Assembly (NCBI RefSeq): GCF_010672455.1
Contig: NZ_JAAHGO010000070.1
Span: 1-37,671, forward strand
Direction: 5' to 3'
Origin: Okeania sp. SIO2C9
GTDB lineage: Bacteria > Cyanobacteriota > Cyanobacteriia > Cyanobacteriales > Microcoleaceae
DNA: 37,671 nucleotides
The notes under the pieces are model-generated. The model made no database searches. It saw only the letters and a program-made list of their open reading frames with translations, and was not told the origin of the DNA. This document shows, piece after piece, positions 21,337 to 29,130 of the stretch. The translations under genes and the position numbers were made by a program. Each line of letters opens with the position of its first letter. Position 1 is the first letter of the stretch.

Positions 21337-22554
21337 ATGAAAATTTTAGTTTTAAACGCAGGCTCTAGTTCCCAAAAAAGTTGCTTGTATGAAATTACTG
21401 GGGAAAAATTACCAGAAAATCCACCAAAACCAATTTGGGAAGCAGCAATTGACTGGACTGCTAATGATAATTATGGTCTGATGGAAATTGCAGCAAATGG
21501 AGTGGAAAAAGAGGTAAAACTTAACCCAGAAAAACGCCTAGAAAGCATTACTAAAATGTTAGAAACTCTTAGCAAAGGAGAAACTAAAGTTATAGAAAAA
21601 CTATCCGATATAGATGTAGTTGGTCATCGAGTAGTTCATGGCGGTTCAGATTATTCAGAAGCAACATTAATTACAGATAAAGTCAAGGCAACAATCAAAA
21701 ATCTTATTCCTTTAGCACCTACCCATAATCCCAATCATTTAGAAGGAATTGAAGCCATTGAAAAAACATTAGGAAATGTAGCTCAAATCGCAGTATTCGA
21801 TACAGCATTTCATAGCAAAATGCCAAAAAAAGCTGCTGTTTATCCAATTCCTTATGAATGGTTTGAAAAAGGAATTCGGCGCTATGGATTTCATGGCACA
21901 AGTCATAAATATTGTGCTCAAAAAACAGCAAAAATCTTAGGAAAACCACTAGAATCTTTGCGGATAATTACTTGTCATTTAGGTAATGGAGCTTCTTTAG
22001 CAGCAGTTCGTAATGGAATTAGTATTAATACTACCATGGGATTTACTCCATTAGAAGGATTAATGATGGGAACTCGTAGTGGCTCAATTGACCCGGCAAT
22101 TCTCATTTATTTAATGCGAGAACATGGTCTCGATGCAGAAAAACTCAATACAATTTTCAACAAAGAATCAGGGTTAAAAGGAATATCAGGAAAATCTGGA
22201 GATATGCGTTATATAACCACAGCGATGCAAGAAGGAGATGAACCTGCCCAATTAGCATTCGATATTTATATTCATCAACTTTGTTGTTGTATTGGAAAAA
22301 TGCTCCCTTCTCTTAGTGGTATAGACGTTTTAGTATTTACTGCTGGAATAGGAGAACATTCAGCAATTGTCAGAGAAAAAACTTGTGAAAACTTTGAATT
22401 TTTAGGGTTAAAAATAGACCGGAAAAAAAATATTAAACCAGGGATGGATACCGAAATTTCTACTTCAGATTCAAAAGTACGAGTATTGGTAGTACATACA
22501 GAAGAAGATTGGGCGATCGCTTGTGAATGTTGGCAGAAAATGAACCAAGCTTAG
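21337..22554 (+). CDS. ackA: Acetate kinase
   Basis: A 405-residue protein of normal length. It interconverts acetyl phosphate plus ADP with acetate plus ATP, relevant to dark fermentation in cyanobacteria. Family signatures seen: LVLNAGSSSQK at the N-terminus (Asn7), GHRVVHGG (Arg98), FDTAFH (Asp155), YGFHGTSHKY (His186), CHLGNGAS, GTRSGSIDP (Arg247), SGDMR, FTAGIGEHS and HTEEDWAIA near the C-terminus. The catalytic residues are intact. No phosphotransacetylase or phosphoketolase partner is adjacent, and no clear Shine-Dalgarno is seen. A HEAT-repeat gene follows 128 bp downstream on the same strand. Confidence 0.97.
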   Translation: MKILVLNAGSSSQKSCLYEITGEKLPENPPKPIWEAAIDWTANDNYGLMEIAANGVEKEVKLNPEKRLESITKMLETLSKGETKVIEKLSDIDVVGHRVVHGGSDYSEATLITDKVKATIKNLIPLAPTHNPNHLEGIEAIEKTLGNVAQIAVFDTAFHSKMPKKAAVYPIPYEWFEKGIRRYGFHGTSHKYCAQKTAKILGKPLESLRIITCHLGNGASLAAVRNGISINTTMGFTPLEGLMMGTRSGSIDPAILIYLMREHGLDAEKLNTIFNKESGLKGISGKSGDMRYITTAMQEGDEPAQLAFDIYIHQLCCCIGKMLPSLSGIDVLVFTAGIGEHSAIVREKTCENFEFLGLKIDRKKNIKPGMDTEISTSDSKVRVLVVHTEEDWAIACECWQKMNQA

Positions 22555-22682
22555 GTGATATTTGGACGAAAATTTTGACAAATAGTTAATTAATTTTTAA
22601 TTAATTCTGTCATAGTACTAATACAATTTCACAAAAGAAAGTAAAAAATTATAAAGTACATAAGTACAGTAAAATTACTGTT

Positions 22683-23420
22683 ATGGACAATCAAGACCTC
22701 AATCAACTCAATATTCAGCCAATGGAAGAAAGTCCTTTAGATCATTTAGGAGAAGATCCCCCAAAACCAGATCCAGAGGAAATGTTGCCATTGCTAACTT
22801 CTTCAGAACCCTCCCAAAGGATGATTGCAGCGCGAGCTTTCTGTGAACTCCAGGAAAAACGGGCTATTATTCCATTAATTAAATTATTAGAAGATGATTG
22901 TCCATTAATACGAGTGAGTGCTGCTTATGCTTTGGGCCGTAATCCTAGCCCAGATGCAGTAGAACCTCTAATTACACAATTGAATAGGGACTTCAATGGC
23001 TATGTCCGTAAAGGAGTGGTTTGGGCCTTGGGAAATTGTTGCGATCGCCGTGCTTTGGAACCTTTAGTTGATGTCCTCAGAACAGATATTTCTGCAGTGC
23101 GTTTATGGGCAGCAAGTTCTCTTGGGCAGATGGCCAAAGTAAGTTATGAAGTGGTAGTAGGGGCAATACCACCATTAATTGAAGGTTTGCGACGAGACTC
23201 AATGCCAGCAGTTAGGAGTAATTGTGCATGGGCCATTGGTCAATTATGTCGAGAATTACCTTCTAATGTGGTCTATGCAGGTGGAATTGATGCCTTAATT
23301 GAAGCATTAGAAGAGGAGCAAGATATGGGAGTGCGGGAAGATGCTAAATCATCTTTGTTACGAGTAGGAGACCCCAGAGGTCTGCAAGTTATTGAAGATT
23401 TAGCAATGGAAGGGCTTTAA
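22683..23420 (+). CDS. HEAT-repeat (PBS-lyase-like) protein
   Basis: A 245-residue protein built of about five HEAT-like alpha-helical repeats, for example RVSAAYALGRNPSPDAVEPL, VRKGVVWALGNCCDRRALEPL, VRLWAASSLGQ, VRSNCAWAIGQL and VREDAKSSLLRVGDPRGL. This repeat type occurs in phycobilin lyases (CpcE/CpcF-like) and in many scaffold proteins. Without phycobiliprotein neighbours, a lyase role is not supported. The N-terminal 40 residues are acidic and proline-rich. It is probably a protein-protein scaffold; function unknown. Confidence 0.88.
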   Translation: MDNQDLNQLNIQPMEESPLDHLGEDPPKPDPEEMLPLLTSSEPSQRMIAARAFCELQEKRAIIPLIKLLEDDCPLIRVSAAYALGRNPSPDAVEPLITQLNRDFNGYVRKGVVWALGNCCDRRALEPLVDVLRTDISAVRLWAASSLGQMAKVSYEVVVGAIPPLIEGLRRDSMPAVRSNCAWAIGQLCRELPSNVVYAGGIDALIEALEEEQDMGVREDAKSSLLRVGDPRGLQVIEDLAMEGL

Positions 23421-23435
23421 CGAAGTCAGAAGTCA

Positions 23436-23462
23436 GTAGGGGCGAATGGCATTCGCCCGTAC
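23436..23462. repeat. Palindromic GGGCGAATGGCATTCGCCC repeat
   Basis: This nearly perfect palindrome is 15 bp after the HEAT-protein stop. The same core recurs inside the two elements at 23555-23643 and 23921-24011. Confidence 0.7.
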
Positions 23463-23554
23463 AGAAGTTATTTTTGTAACGGGGATTTGAGCTTCGCTCC
23501 AAAAATATTTCGCCTGAAAAGGCGGGGTGGCGCGACCCATATTATTTTGATCGC

Positions 23555-23643
23555 GACTTACGCATAACCGCCATATATTGTAGGGGCGAATGGCATTCGC
23601 CCCCTACTGATAGCGTACTGTTTAAGAATTTGCGTAAGTTCTG
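23555..23643. repeat. GACTTACGCA-ended palindromic element, copy 1
   Basis: The ends GACTTACGCA and TGCGTAAGTTC enclose a GGGGCGAATGGCATTCGCC core. It has the same layout as 23921-24011. Confidence 0.65.
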
Positions 23644-23693
23644 TTGATAAAAAAAATATATACTGATAAGTTAAAGTAATAACAATTACTACT

Positions 23694-23872
23694 GGACCGA
23701 CACAGCTAAAACTGTGCATTAGATTATTGGTGCGGGGGCGGGTTTACCAAGTCCTGGGTAAAACCGGGGCGGGTTCACGCTCGTTGTTGGTAAAACCATT
23801 CAGTTAACGCGGAACCCGCCCCTACCGCGGAACCCGCCCCTACCCGATGCACCAAATTAGCTGTGTCACGCC
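23694..23872. repeat. MITE-like element, GACACAGCTAA ends
   Basis: GACACAGCTAA (23699-23709) is matched by TTAGCTGTGTC (23857-23867), with further inner pairing GGTGC / GCACC and GGGGCGGGTT / AACCCGCCCC. The outermost bases GG...CC and flanking ACTACT at 23688-23693 and 23873-23878 suggest a 6-bp target duplication. Confidence 0.6.
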
Positions 23873-23920
23873 ACTACTGTTAAAATTGTTTATGATTAAT
23901 ACAATTATAACAAAAAAAAT

Positions 23921-24011
23921 CAGGACTTACGCAGAGGCTCTACATATAGGGAGGGCGAATGCCATTCGCCCCTACATATGGTACTTTAAAAGTCAATTTG
24001 CGTAAGTCCTG
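23921..24011. repeat. CAGGACTTACGCA-ended palindromic element, copy 2
   Basis: The ends CAGGACTTACGCA and TGCGTAAGTCCTG are perfect inverses, with a GGGCGAATGCCATTCGCCC core. It is 91 bp with no coding capacity. Confidence 0.7.
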
Positions 24012-24136
24012 AAAATGTTTCGCGCTTCGCTCAGAGTATATTTTCGCCCTTGAAATTCATCTGCCGCTAAATCTCGCGATGATAACGGGAGTCCTCTTTC
24101 CACATTTTTTGATAGAGAATTGACTTAGTTAATAGC

Positions 24137-24338
24137 TTACGTCTTGACATCCTCCCGACGCTGCTCTACGAGACAGCGCGGGATTCCTAACCATCGCGCT
24201 CTTAGTTCTTTCTGCTTCAATGCACCAGCCTCCAAGGTCAAGCCTCTTTTCGGTCTAAAGGCGCGCTCCACAGACTGACACTGCTAGCCCAGCAGCCTTT
24301 TTTAAGTCTAACACACTATTGGCATGCGCCGCAAAATT
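24137..24338 (-). pseudogene. TnpB C-terminal fossil (IS200/IS605-type)
   Basis: On the minus strand two frames join into a TnpB-like C-terminus: NSVLDLKKAAGLAVSVCGA (upper part, to about 24268), then after a frameshift near 24256-24268 RPKRGLTLEAGALKQKELRA... to a TAA at 24137-24139. The CG(A)xxRP...EAGALKQ pattern is what I recall from tails of cyanobacterial TnpB proteins; this is recognition from memory, not a search. Everything upstream (nuclease domain, zinc finger) is missing. The sequence may also hold the transposon right end and an omega-RNA remnant. Confidence 0.55.
24154..24182 (+). repeat. Imperfect hairpin repeat, IS end, copy 1
   Basis: CCCGACGCTG...CAGCGCGGG forms a stem with a 10-nt loop; an identical 29-bp copy is at 24352-24380. 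Such subterminal hairpins are typical of IS200/IS605 ends. Confidence 0.6.
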
Positions 24339-24351
24339 GATTGGTTTTCAT

Positions 24352-24380
24352 CCCGACGCTGCTCTACGAGACAGCGCGGG
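24352..24380 (+). repeat. Imperfect hairpin repeat, IS end, copy 2
   Basis: Identical to 24154-24182. It lies 72 bp upstream of the first DUF4157 gene, at the point where the upstream homology between the three DUF4157 genes stops. Confidence 0.6.
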
Positions 24381-24406
24381 TCTTCAACCAACGTTGAGAT
24401 AACTTT

Positions 24407-24412
24407 TATTAT
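24407..24412 (+). promoter_or_regulatory. -10 box without its -35 (first DUF4157 gene)
   Basis: TATTAT here corresponds by alignment to the -10 of the second DUF4157 gene, and the downstream sequence (TTAGTATAGCAATTAAATAG) is shared. At the expected -35 position (24384-24389) the bases are TCAACC, not TTGACA, because IS-derived sequence adjoins. Confidence 0.4.
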
Positions 24413-24451
24413 GCTTAAAATTAGTATAGCAATTAAATAGAGCAGTCGGTT

Positions 24452-26266
24452 ATGATTAAAACTTCACTCAACAGAGCCACATCTTCATACCAACCCTTGA
24501 CAAAGGATAAAAGAAAAGCCAGTTTTCCAAAAACAGAACAACCAGTACAACCAAACAGAGAATATACCTCACCCGAAACTCTTGAATTACAGGGATACAA
24601 GCAGCCTAAGGTAGGGGCAATGATAGAAAATGTGATGGCTGCACAACTTGCGGGTATGAGCGATCGGCCTTCAACGAAAGATGAGGACTTTGGAAATCAA
24701 TTAAGAGTACCTCGCCCAGATAAGTTAGGTAGTATGAGCATCCAGCCAAAGCTAACTGTAGGACGACCCCCTACATTCAATGAAGGGGAGTTGGGAAATC
24801 AATTAAGAGCACCTCGCCCAGATAAGTTAGGTAGTATGGTCATCCAACCGAAGTTAACTGTAGGACGACCCCCTTCAAGGAATGTAGGGGAGTTGGGAAA
24901 TCAATTAAGAGCACCTCGCCCATTTAAGTTAGGTAGTATGACCATCCAGCCGAAGTTAACTATAGGAGAATCTAATGATGCTTACGAGCAGGAGGCGGAT
25001 CGGGTAGCTAGTAGGGTGGTAGATGAAATTAATGCCCCTGCACCAATACAACGTCAAACAGGGGAAGAAGAGTTACAGAGGGAACCCCAGTTAAGTGCCA
25101 TTAAGCTCCAAGGAAAGACAGGAGAGAAGGATTTAGGGTATAGTCCAAAAAAGCCGATAGTGCAATGGAAAGGGATAGAAGAGGGTGTGTTATTGAGAAG
25201 AGCTGCGGTAAACAGAATGAATGGGTACAGAGGTGGGGAAGCGACTGGGGACTTGGAATCATCAATCAATAGTGCACGCGGGAGTGGGCAACCGTTAGAT
25301 CAGGGCTTGCAGGAAAAGATGGGGCAGGCGATGGGGGCAGATTTTAGTGGGGTACGGGTGCATACCGATGCCCAGTCTGATCAGTTGAATCAATCTATAC
25401 AGGCGAAGGCGTTTACCACGGGGCAGGATGTGTTTTTTCGCCAGGGGGCGTATGAGCCTTCGAGTCGGGGGGGGCAGGAGTTGATTGCCCATGAGTTGAC
25501 CCATGTGGTGCAGCAGAATGGGGTCGCGGTGCAACGCAAGAGCCATTCCGAGGTAGAAACTACCGGGGATTTATCATCAGCGATAACCTCTATCCAGGAG
25601 TCGGTAAGCACAGGCGATCGCTCGAAGGAAGATTCATTACCACCAATACATAGGAAAGAAGCAACAACCCTAACCCAACGAAGGTTAAGAAGATTACAAC
25701 ACACAAGTAATATTTTAGTGGGACGTACCAGTGTTGCGCATACGATTCAACGGGGAAAAATGGCTATGGGCGAGGATCCACCGATTAAGGAAGGGACAAA
25801 ACTTTTGAATGAAGACACCGTTACTGTTAATTCTTTTGATGAGCAAAAAAAGAAGGGGGGCAAACGTCTTCACCTAGTCTCTCATATAGAAGCAGACGGG
25901 AAATTTGGAGGTTATACTTCCCAAGAAATGGCCGATGCAATGTTGCAAGCTCATCTGTTTGATGGTAAAACAACCACAAGTACAATAAAACTCCATGGAT
26001 GCAATTCGGCACCATTTGCGCAAGCGTTGGCGAATGCATTGGATGGAAATACAGGATACCTTACAGTATCAGTTATAGGAAGCAACGGACTAAATGTGAC
26101 AAAACCAAATGGAGAATCAGTTGTTCTAGATCCAGCAAAATGTGGAGGTGGAAGTACAGAAGACCAATGGAATTATTGGTCTAAAAAAGCGGACTCTTTG
26201 ACGAAAGAGCGATGGCTACAGGAGGTTGGAAAGCACTTACATTCCAACCCGTGGACGACGTACTGA
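24452..26266 (+). CDS. DUF4157 protein with C80-like cysteine peptidase candidate (eCIS cargo type)
   Basis: A 604-residue modular protein. Residues 1-80 are a leader shared with the next two genes; then three 34-residue repeats ([20 protein letters not shown] and variants, 82-183), the third continuing into [15 protein letters not shown], the usual start of DUF4157 proteins. DUF4157 spans about 275-356 and carries HELTH (347-351), an HExxH zinc-peptidase-like motif. The C-terminal domain (about 460-604) has LHLVSHIEADGKFGG (His478) and IKLHGCNSA (Cys517), a His/Cys order and spacing like clan-CD peptidases such as C80 (MARTX autoprotease). DUF4157 proteins are frequent cargo of contractile injection systems; effector status here is inference. 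The stop is followed by palindromic repeats. Confidence 0.85.
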   Translation: MIKTSLNRATSSYQPLTKDKRKASFPKTEQPVQPNREYTSPETLELQGYKQPKVGAMIENVMAAQLAGMSDRPSTKDEDFGNQLRVPRPDKLGSMSIQPKLTVGRPPTFNEGELGNQLRAPRPDKLGSMVIQPKLTVGRPPSRNVGELGNQLRAPRPFKLGSMTIQPKLTIGESNDAYEQEADRVASRVVDEINAPAPIQRQTGEEELQREPQLSAIKLQGKTGEKDLGYSPKKPIVQWKGIEEGVLLRRAAVNRMNGYRGGEATGDLESSINSARGSGQPLDQGLQEKMGQAMGADFSGVRVHTDAQSDQLNQSIQAKAFTTGQDVFFRQGAYEPSSRGGQELIAHELTHVVQQNGVAVQRKSHSEVETTGDLSSAITSIQESVSTGDRSKEDSLPPIHRKEATTLTQRRLRRLQHTSNILVGRTSVAHTIQRGKMAMGEDPPIKEGTKLLNEDTVTVNSFDEQKKKGGKRLHLVSHIEADGKFGGYTSQEMADAMLQAHLFDGKTTTSTIKLHGCNSAPFAQALANALDGNTGYLTVSVIGSNGLNVTKPNGESVVLDPAKCGGGSTEDQWNYWSKKADSLTKERWLQEVGKHLHSNPWTTY

Positions 26267-26307
26267 TCGGAGCTTGACCCCCGATATAGTGCGCTCGCCT
26301 GTAGTTG

Positions 26308-26360
26308 CGATCGCCGTTCTTGTAGGTTGGGTTGACGCAAGGAAACCCAACAATTTATCC
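26308..26360. repeat. HIP1-linked palindrome (GCGATCGC...GGTTGGGTTGACG)
   Basis: GCGATCGCCGTTCTTGTAGG leads into GTTGGGTTGACGCAAGGAAA and CCCAAC, a hairpin repeated at 33556-33602. The 26267-26797 spacer also holds a TGTAGGACGCG...GCCTTCATTAATATTAAC block (26658-26700) like those at 28993 and 32653. No gene is seen in it. Confidence 0.6.
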
Positions 26361-26729
26361 CAATTCTCCAAACAACCGAAACAAAAAAAAATCAACCCTT
26401 ATTCGCTTATTATTGGTTATTTGGGTTGGTTATCTGATAGGGTGTTGGGTTGCACGATCTTTAACCCTACCTAGTGGACTGTTTCATCTAAAGTAGTGTA
26501 TTAGAATTGTCATTGCGAACGATAGTGAAGCAATCTCTAGTAGATTTCCGATTGCATCATTTTAGTTGAAACGGTTCATTAGGGTGCATTAACGGAATGT
26601 AACACTCCGACCCAACCCCTAATACTACGACTCTATAATAATCAGTGCGATCGCTATTGTAGGACGCGAAATGTAACGTGCCTTCATTAATATTAACATT
26701 CGGTGCGTGACGCCAAAGCTAACACTTAG

Positions 26730-26758
26730 TTGACAACTTACGTCATTACCCTTATTAT
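26730..26758 (+). promoter_or_regulatory. Sigma-70-type promoter of the second DUF4157 gene
   Basis: TTGACA (26730-26735) and TATTAT (26753-26758) are separated by exactly 17 bp, placing the start site about 33 nt before the ATG at 26798. The block is conserved upstream of the third gene. Confidence 0.65.
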
Positions 26759-26797
26759 GCTTAAATTTAGTATAGCAATTAAATAGAGCAGTCTGTT

Positions 26798-28936
26798 ATG
26801 ACCAAAACTTCACTCAACAAAGCCACATCTTCATACCAACCGTTGACAAAGGATAAAGGAAAAGCTAGTTTTCCTAAAACAGAACAACCAGTACAAGCAA
26901 ACAGAGAATATACCTCACCCGAAACTCTTGAATTACAGGGATACAAACAGCCCAAGGTAGGGGCAATGATAGAGAATGTGATGGCTGCACAACTTGCGGG
27001 TATGAGCGATCGGCCTTCAACGAAAGATGAGGACTTTGGAAATCAATTAACAGCACCTCGCCCAGATAAGTTAGGTAATATGGTCATCCAGCCGAAGTTA
27101 ACTGTAGGACGACCCCCTTCAAGGAGTGTAGGGGAGTTGGGAAATCAATTAAGAGCACCTCGCCCAGATAAGTTAGGTAGTATGGTCATCCAACCGAAGT
27201 TAACTGTAGGACGACCCCCTTCAAGGAGTGTAGGGGAATTGGGAAATCAATTAAGAGCACCTCGCCCATCTAAGTTAGGTAGCATGAGCATCCAGCCAAA
27301 GTTAACTGTAGGACGACCCTCTTCATTATTGGAATCTGCGATCGCAAAGGAGCAGGTATCGGAAACAGAAGGTGGGAGCGAAACGCAGTTGCAAGCAGAT
27401 AGCTCTCAAGAAACTTCCTCAGCACCCATCCAAGCAAAAGTTGCAGAAACAGCGAACAAAACAGGTTTACCAGATAGCCTCAAAGCGGGCATTGAAAACC
27501 TCTCTGGTTATTCGATGGATGATGTGAAAGTGCATTACAATTCAGAGAAACCAAGTCAATTACAGGCACATGCTTATGCACAAGGAACAGATATTCATGT
27601 TGCTCCAGGACAAGAAAAACATTTGCCCCATGAAGCTTGGCATGTGGTGCAACAGAAACAAGGAAGAGTGAAGCCAACGATGCAACTGGAAAGCAAAGTG
27701 AATGTGAATAATGATGCTGAGTTGGAGAAAGAAGCGGATGTCATGGGTGGAAAGGCAATGATTGCCAACACATCCGAAAAGAATAACAAAAGTGCCGTAA
27801 ATCATTTAGAAAGAATGATTAATCCAAAACGTGATTATCATTTTAAAAGTAATACAGCACAATTGGGCAAACACACATTTACAAAGAAACAACAACAATA
27901 TTTTCAAAAAGCAAAAAAAATAGGGGTAGTGAAGAATTATCATCTTGGACATAAAAGCAAAAAAGTATCAAGAACTTTTAATGGGTTAAAAGACGAGTTT
28001 AAAATGCTGTTGCAGATAAAAGATCCCAAATTAAGCAAGAAAATCTCCGACGCTGATAAGAAATTCAAAGATTTACTTAAAGAATATGATGTTGTCTTAG
28101 AACCCTATAATGATAGTGGCGATCTACTGTTCACAAGAACCGAACAAAGAAATGCAGTAGAAGATGCAGAAATGTCGGATGGTTTTACGACCACAAAATT
28201 TCAAGAACAAGCAGGTGAGTTTATTCTGGGCACAATTCGGAACGAATTACAACCGGTTTATGACAGTGGCAATGATGAATTAATGGGTTTAGTGGAAGGG
28301 AGTGGTACTATTCATTGGTCTCACAATATAGATTTGAAGGCATATTCAAAAATTACTACTCCGTCTACAGTTCCGACTAAAACAGGTCCTTGGAATTGTG
28401 GTGCTATTAATCCCCTTACAGGTACAGCTAAAACTACCAATATTACAATTGTTAATCATACAGGTCCTAACGATCCGGAGGATTTGAAGGATATGCAAAA
28501 ATGGAAATCAAAAGGTATCTTAACCGATCCTAAGTCAGGCCATACGTTAACAAAAATGCATCAAATTCGAGCGCGTTTTGGGGGGCCTGGTGACAAAAGA
28601 AATATGTTTCTCGGAACACCTTTAAGTAACAATCATCATTTAAAATCTCACAATGCTGTTGTAGAGAGCAAAATAGATACTGCACTTGCGATTAAGGGCT
28701 ACAAATCTAATTGGGTTGAGTATAAAGTAAAACCTGGTTTTGGTACGATTGCAAATCACGTTCAAAGTAAAATCAATAGTAAGCTAACAGGTAAGGATAA
28801 AACCGATGCTGAAGCTTGGTGTAAAGAGGCTACACCTGCCAAGTATGACACTGAGTGGACTCATTACTTAACCGATGCTAGTAATGTAACTATATCAAAA
28901 ACATACAAAGATCGTCTTGATGCGGACATAACTTAA
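26798..28936 (+). CDS. DUF4157 protein with C-terminal nuclease candidate (eCIS cargo type)
   Basis: A 712-residue protein. Its first 170 residues nearly equal those of the neighbouring DUF4157 genes: the leader [20 protein letters not shown], then three 34-residue repeats. It carries a short-form DUF4157 (about 223-296: TGLPDSLKAGIENLSG, VKVHYNSEKP, HEAWH at 278-282, GRVKPTMQ). The long unmatched middle is lysine-rich. Near the end, GHTLTKMHQIRARFGGPGD, NMFLGT and SNNHH (581-613) give a His, then GG, then two Asn arrangement resembling non-specific endonucleases of the beta-beta-alpha-metal type; a nuclease toxin is a candidate only. It has its own promoter and starts 531 bp after the first gene's stop. 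Confidence 0.85.
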   Translation: MTKTSLNKATSSYQPLTKDKGKASFPKTEQPVQANREYTSPETLELQGYKQPKVGAMIENVMAAQLAGMSDRPSTKDEDFGNQLTAPRPDKLGNMVIQPKLTVGRPPSRSVGELGNQLRAPRPDKLGSMVIQPKLTVGRPPSRSVGELGNQLRAPRPSKLGSMSIQPKLTVGRPSSLLESAIAKEQVSETEGGSETQLQADSSQETSSAPIQAKVAETANKTGLPDSLKAGIENLSGYSMDDVKVHYNSEKPSQLQAHAYAQGTDIHVAPGQEKHLPHEAWHVVQQKQGRVKPTMQLESKVNVNNDAELEKEADVMGGKAMIANTSEKNNKSAVNHLERMINPKRDYHFKSNTAQLGKHTFTKKQQQYFQKAKKIGVVKNYHLGHKSKKVSRTFNGLKDEFKMLLQIKDPKLSKKISDADKKFKDLLKEYDVVLEPYNDSGDLLFTRTEQRNAVEDAEMSDGFTTTKFQEQAGEFILGTIRNELQPVYDSGNDELMGLVEGSGTIHWSHNIDLKAYSKITTPSTVPTKTGPWNCGAINPLTGTAKTTNITIVNHTGPNDPEDLKDMQKWKSKGILTDPKSGHTLTKMHQIRARFGGPGDKRNMFLGTPLSNNHHLKSHNAVVESKIDTALAIKGYKSNWVEYKVKPGFGTIANHVQSKINSKLTGKDKTDAEAWCKEATPAKYDTEWTHYLTDASNVTISKTYKDRLDADIT

Positions 28937-29062
28937 TTGATGCTAGTAATGTTAAGTATGTCAGTGTGATGCCGAGTTATAGCGATCGCTCTTGTAGGGT
29001 GCGTACATTTCGCACTTTCTTAATATTAACTTTCGGTGTCTGACGTTAAGGCTAACACTTAG

Positions 29063-29091
29063 TTGACAACTTAGGTCATAACTGTTATAAT
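29063..29091 (+). promoter_or_regulatory. Consensus sigma-70 promoter of the third DUF4157 gene
   Basis: TTGACA (29063-29068) and TATAAT (29086-29091), a perfect consensus with 17-bp spacing, 39 bp before the ATG at 29131. The preceding GGCTAACACTTAG and the following AGTATAACAATTAAATAGAG are shared with the second gene. Confidence 0.75.
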
Positions 29092-29130
29092 AATTAGATT
29101 TAGTATAACAATTAAATAGAGCAGTCGGTT

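Noticed and set aside
24692-25001. 102-bp repeats at the start of the cargo genes as CRISPR or intergenic repeats
   Set aside because: They are in-frame coding repeats with conserved protein sequence, so part of the leader.
26226-26474. 82-codon plus-strand frame after the first cargo gene (possible immunity gene)
   Set aside because: It overlaps the cargo gene's 3' end out of frame and is mostly the HIP1-linked palindrome; not credible as an immunity protein.
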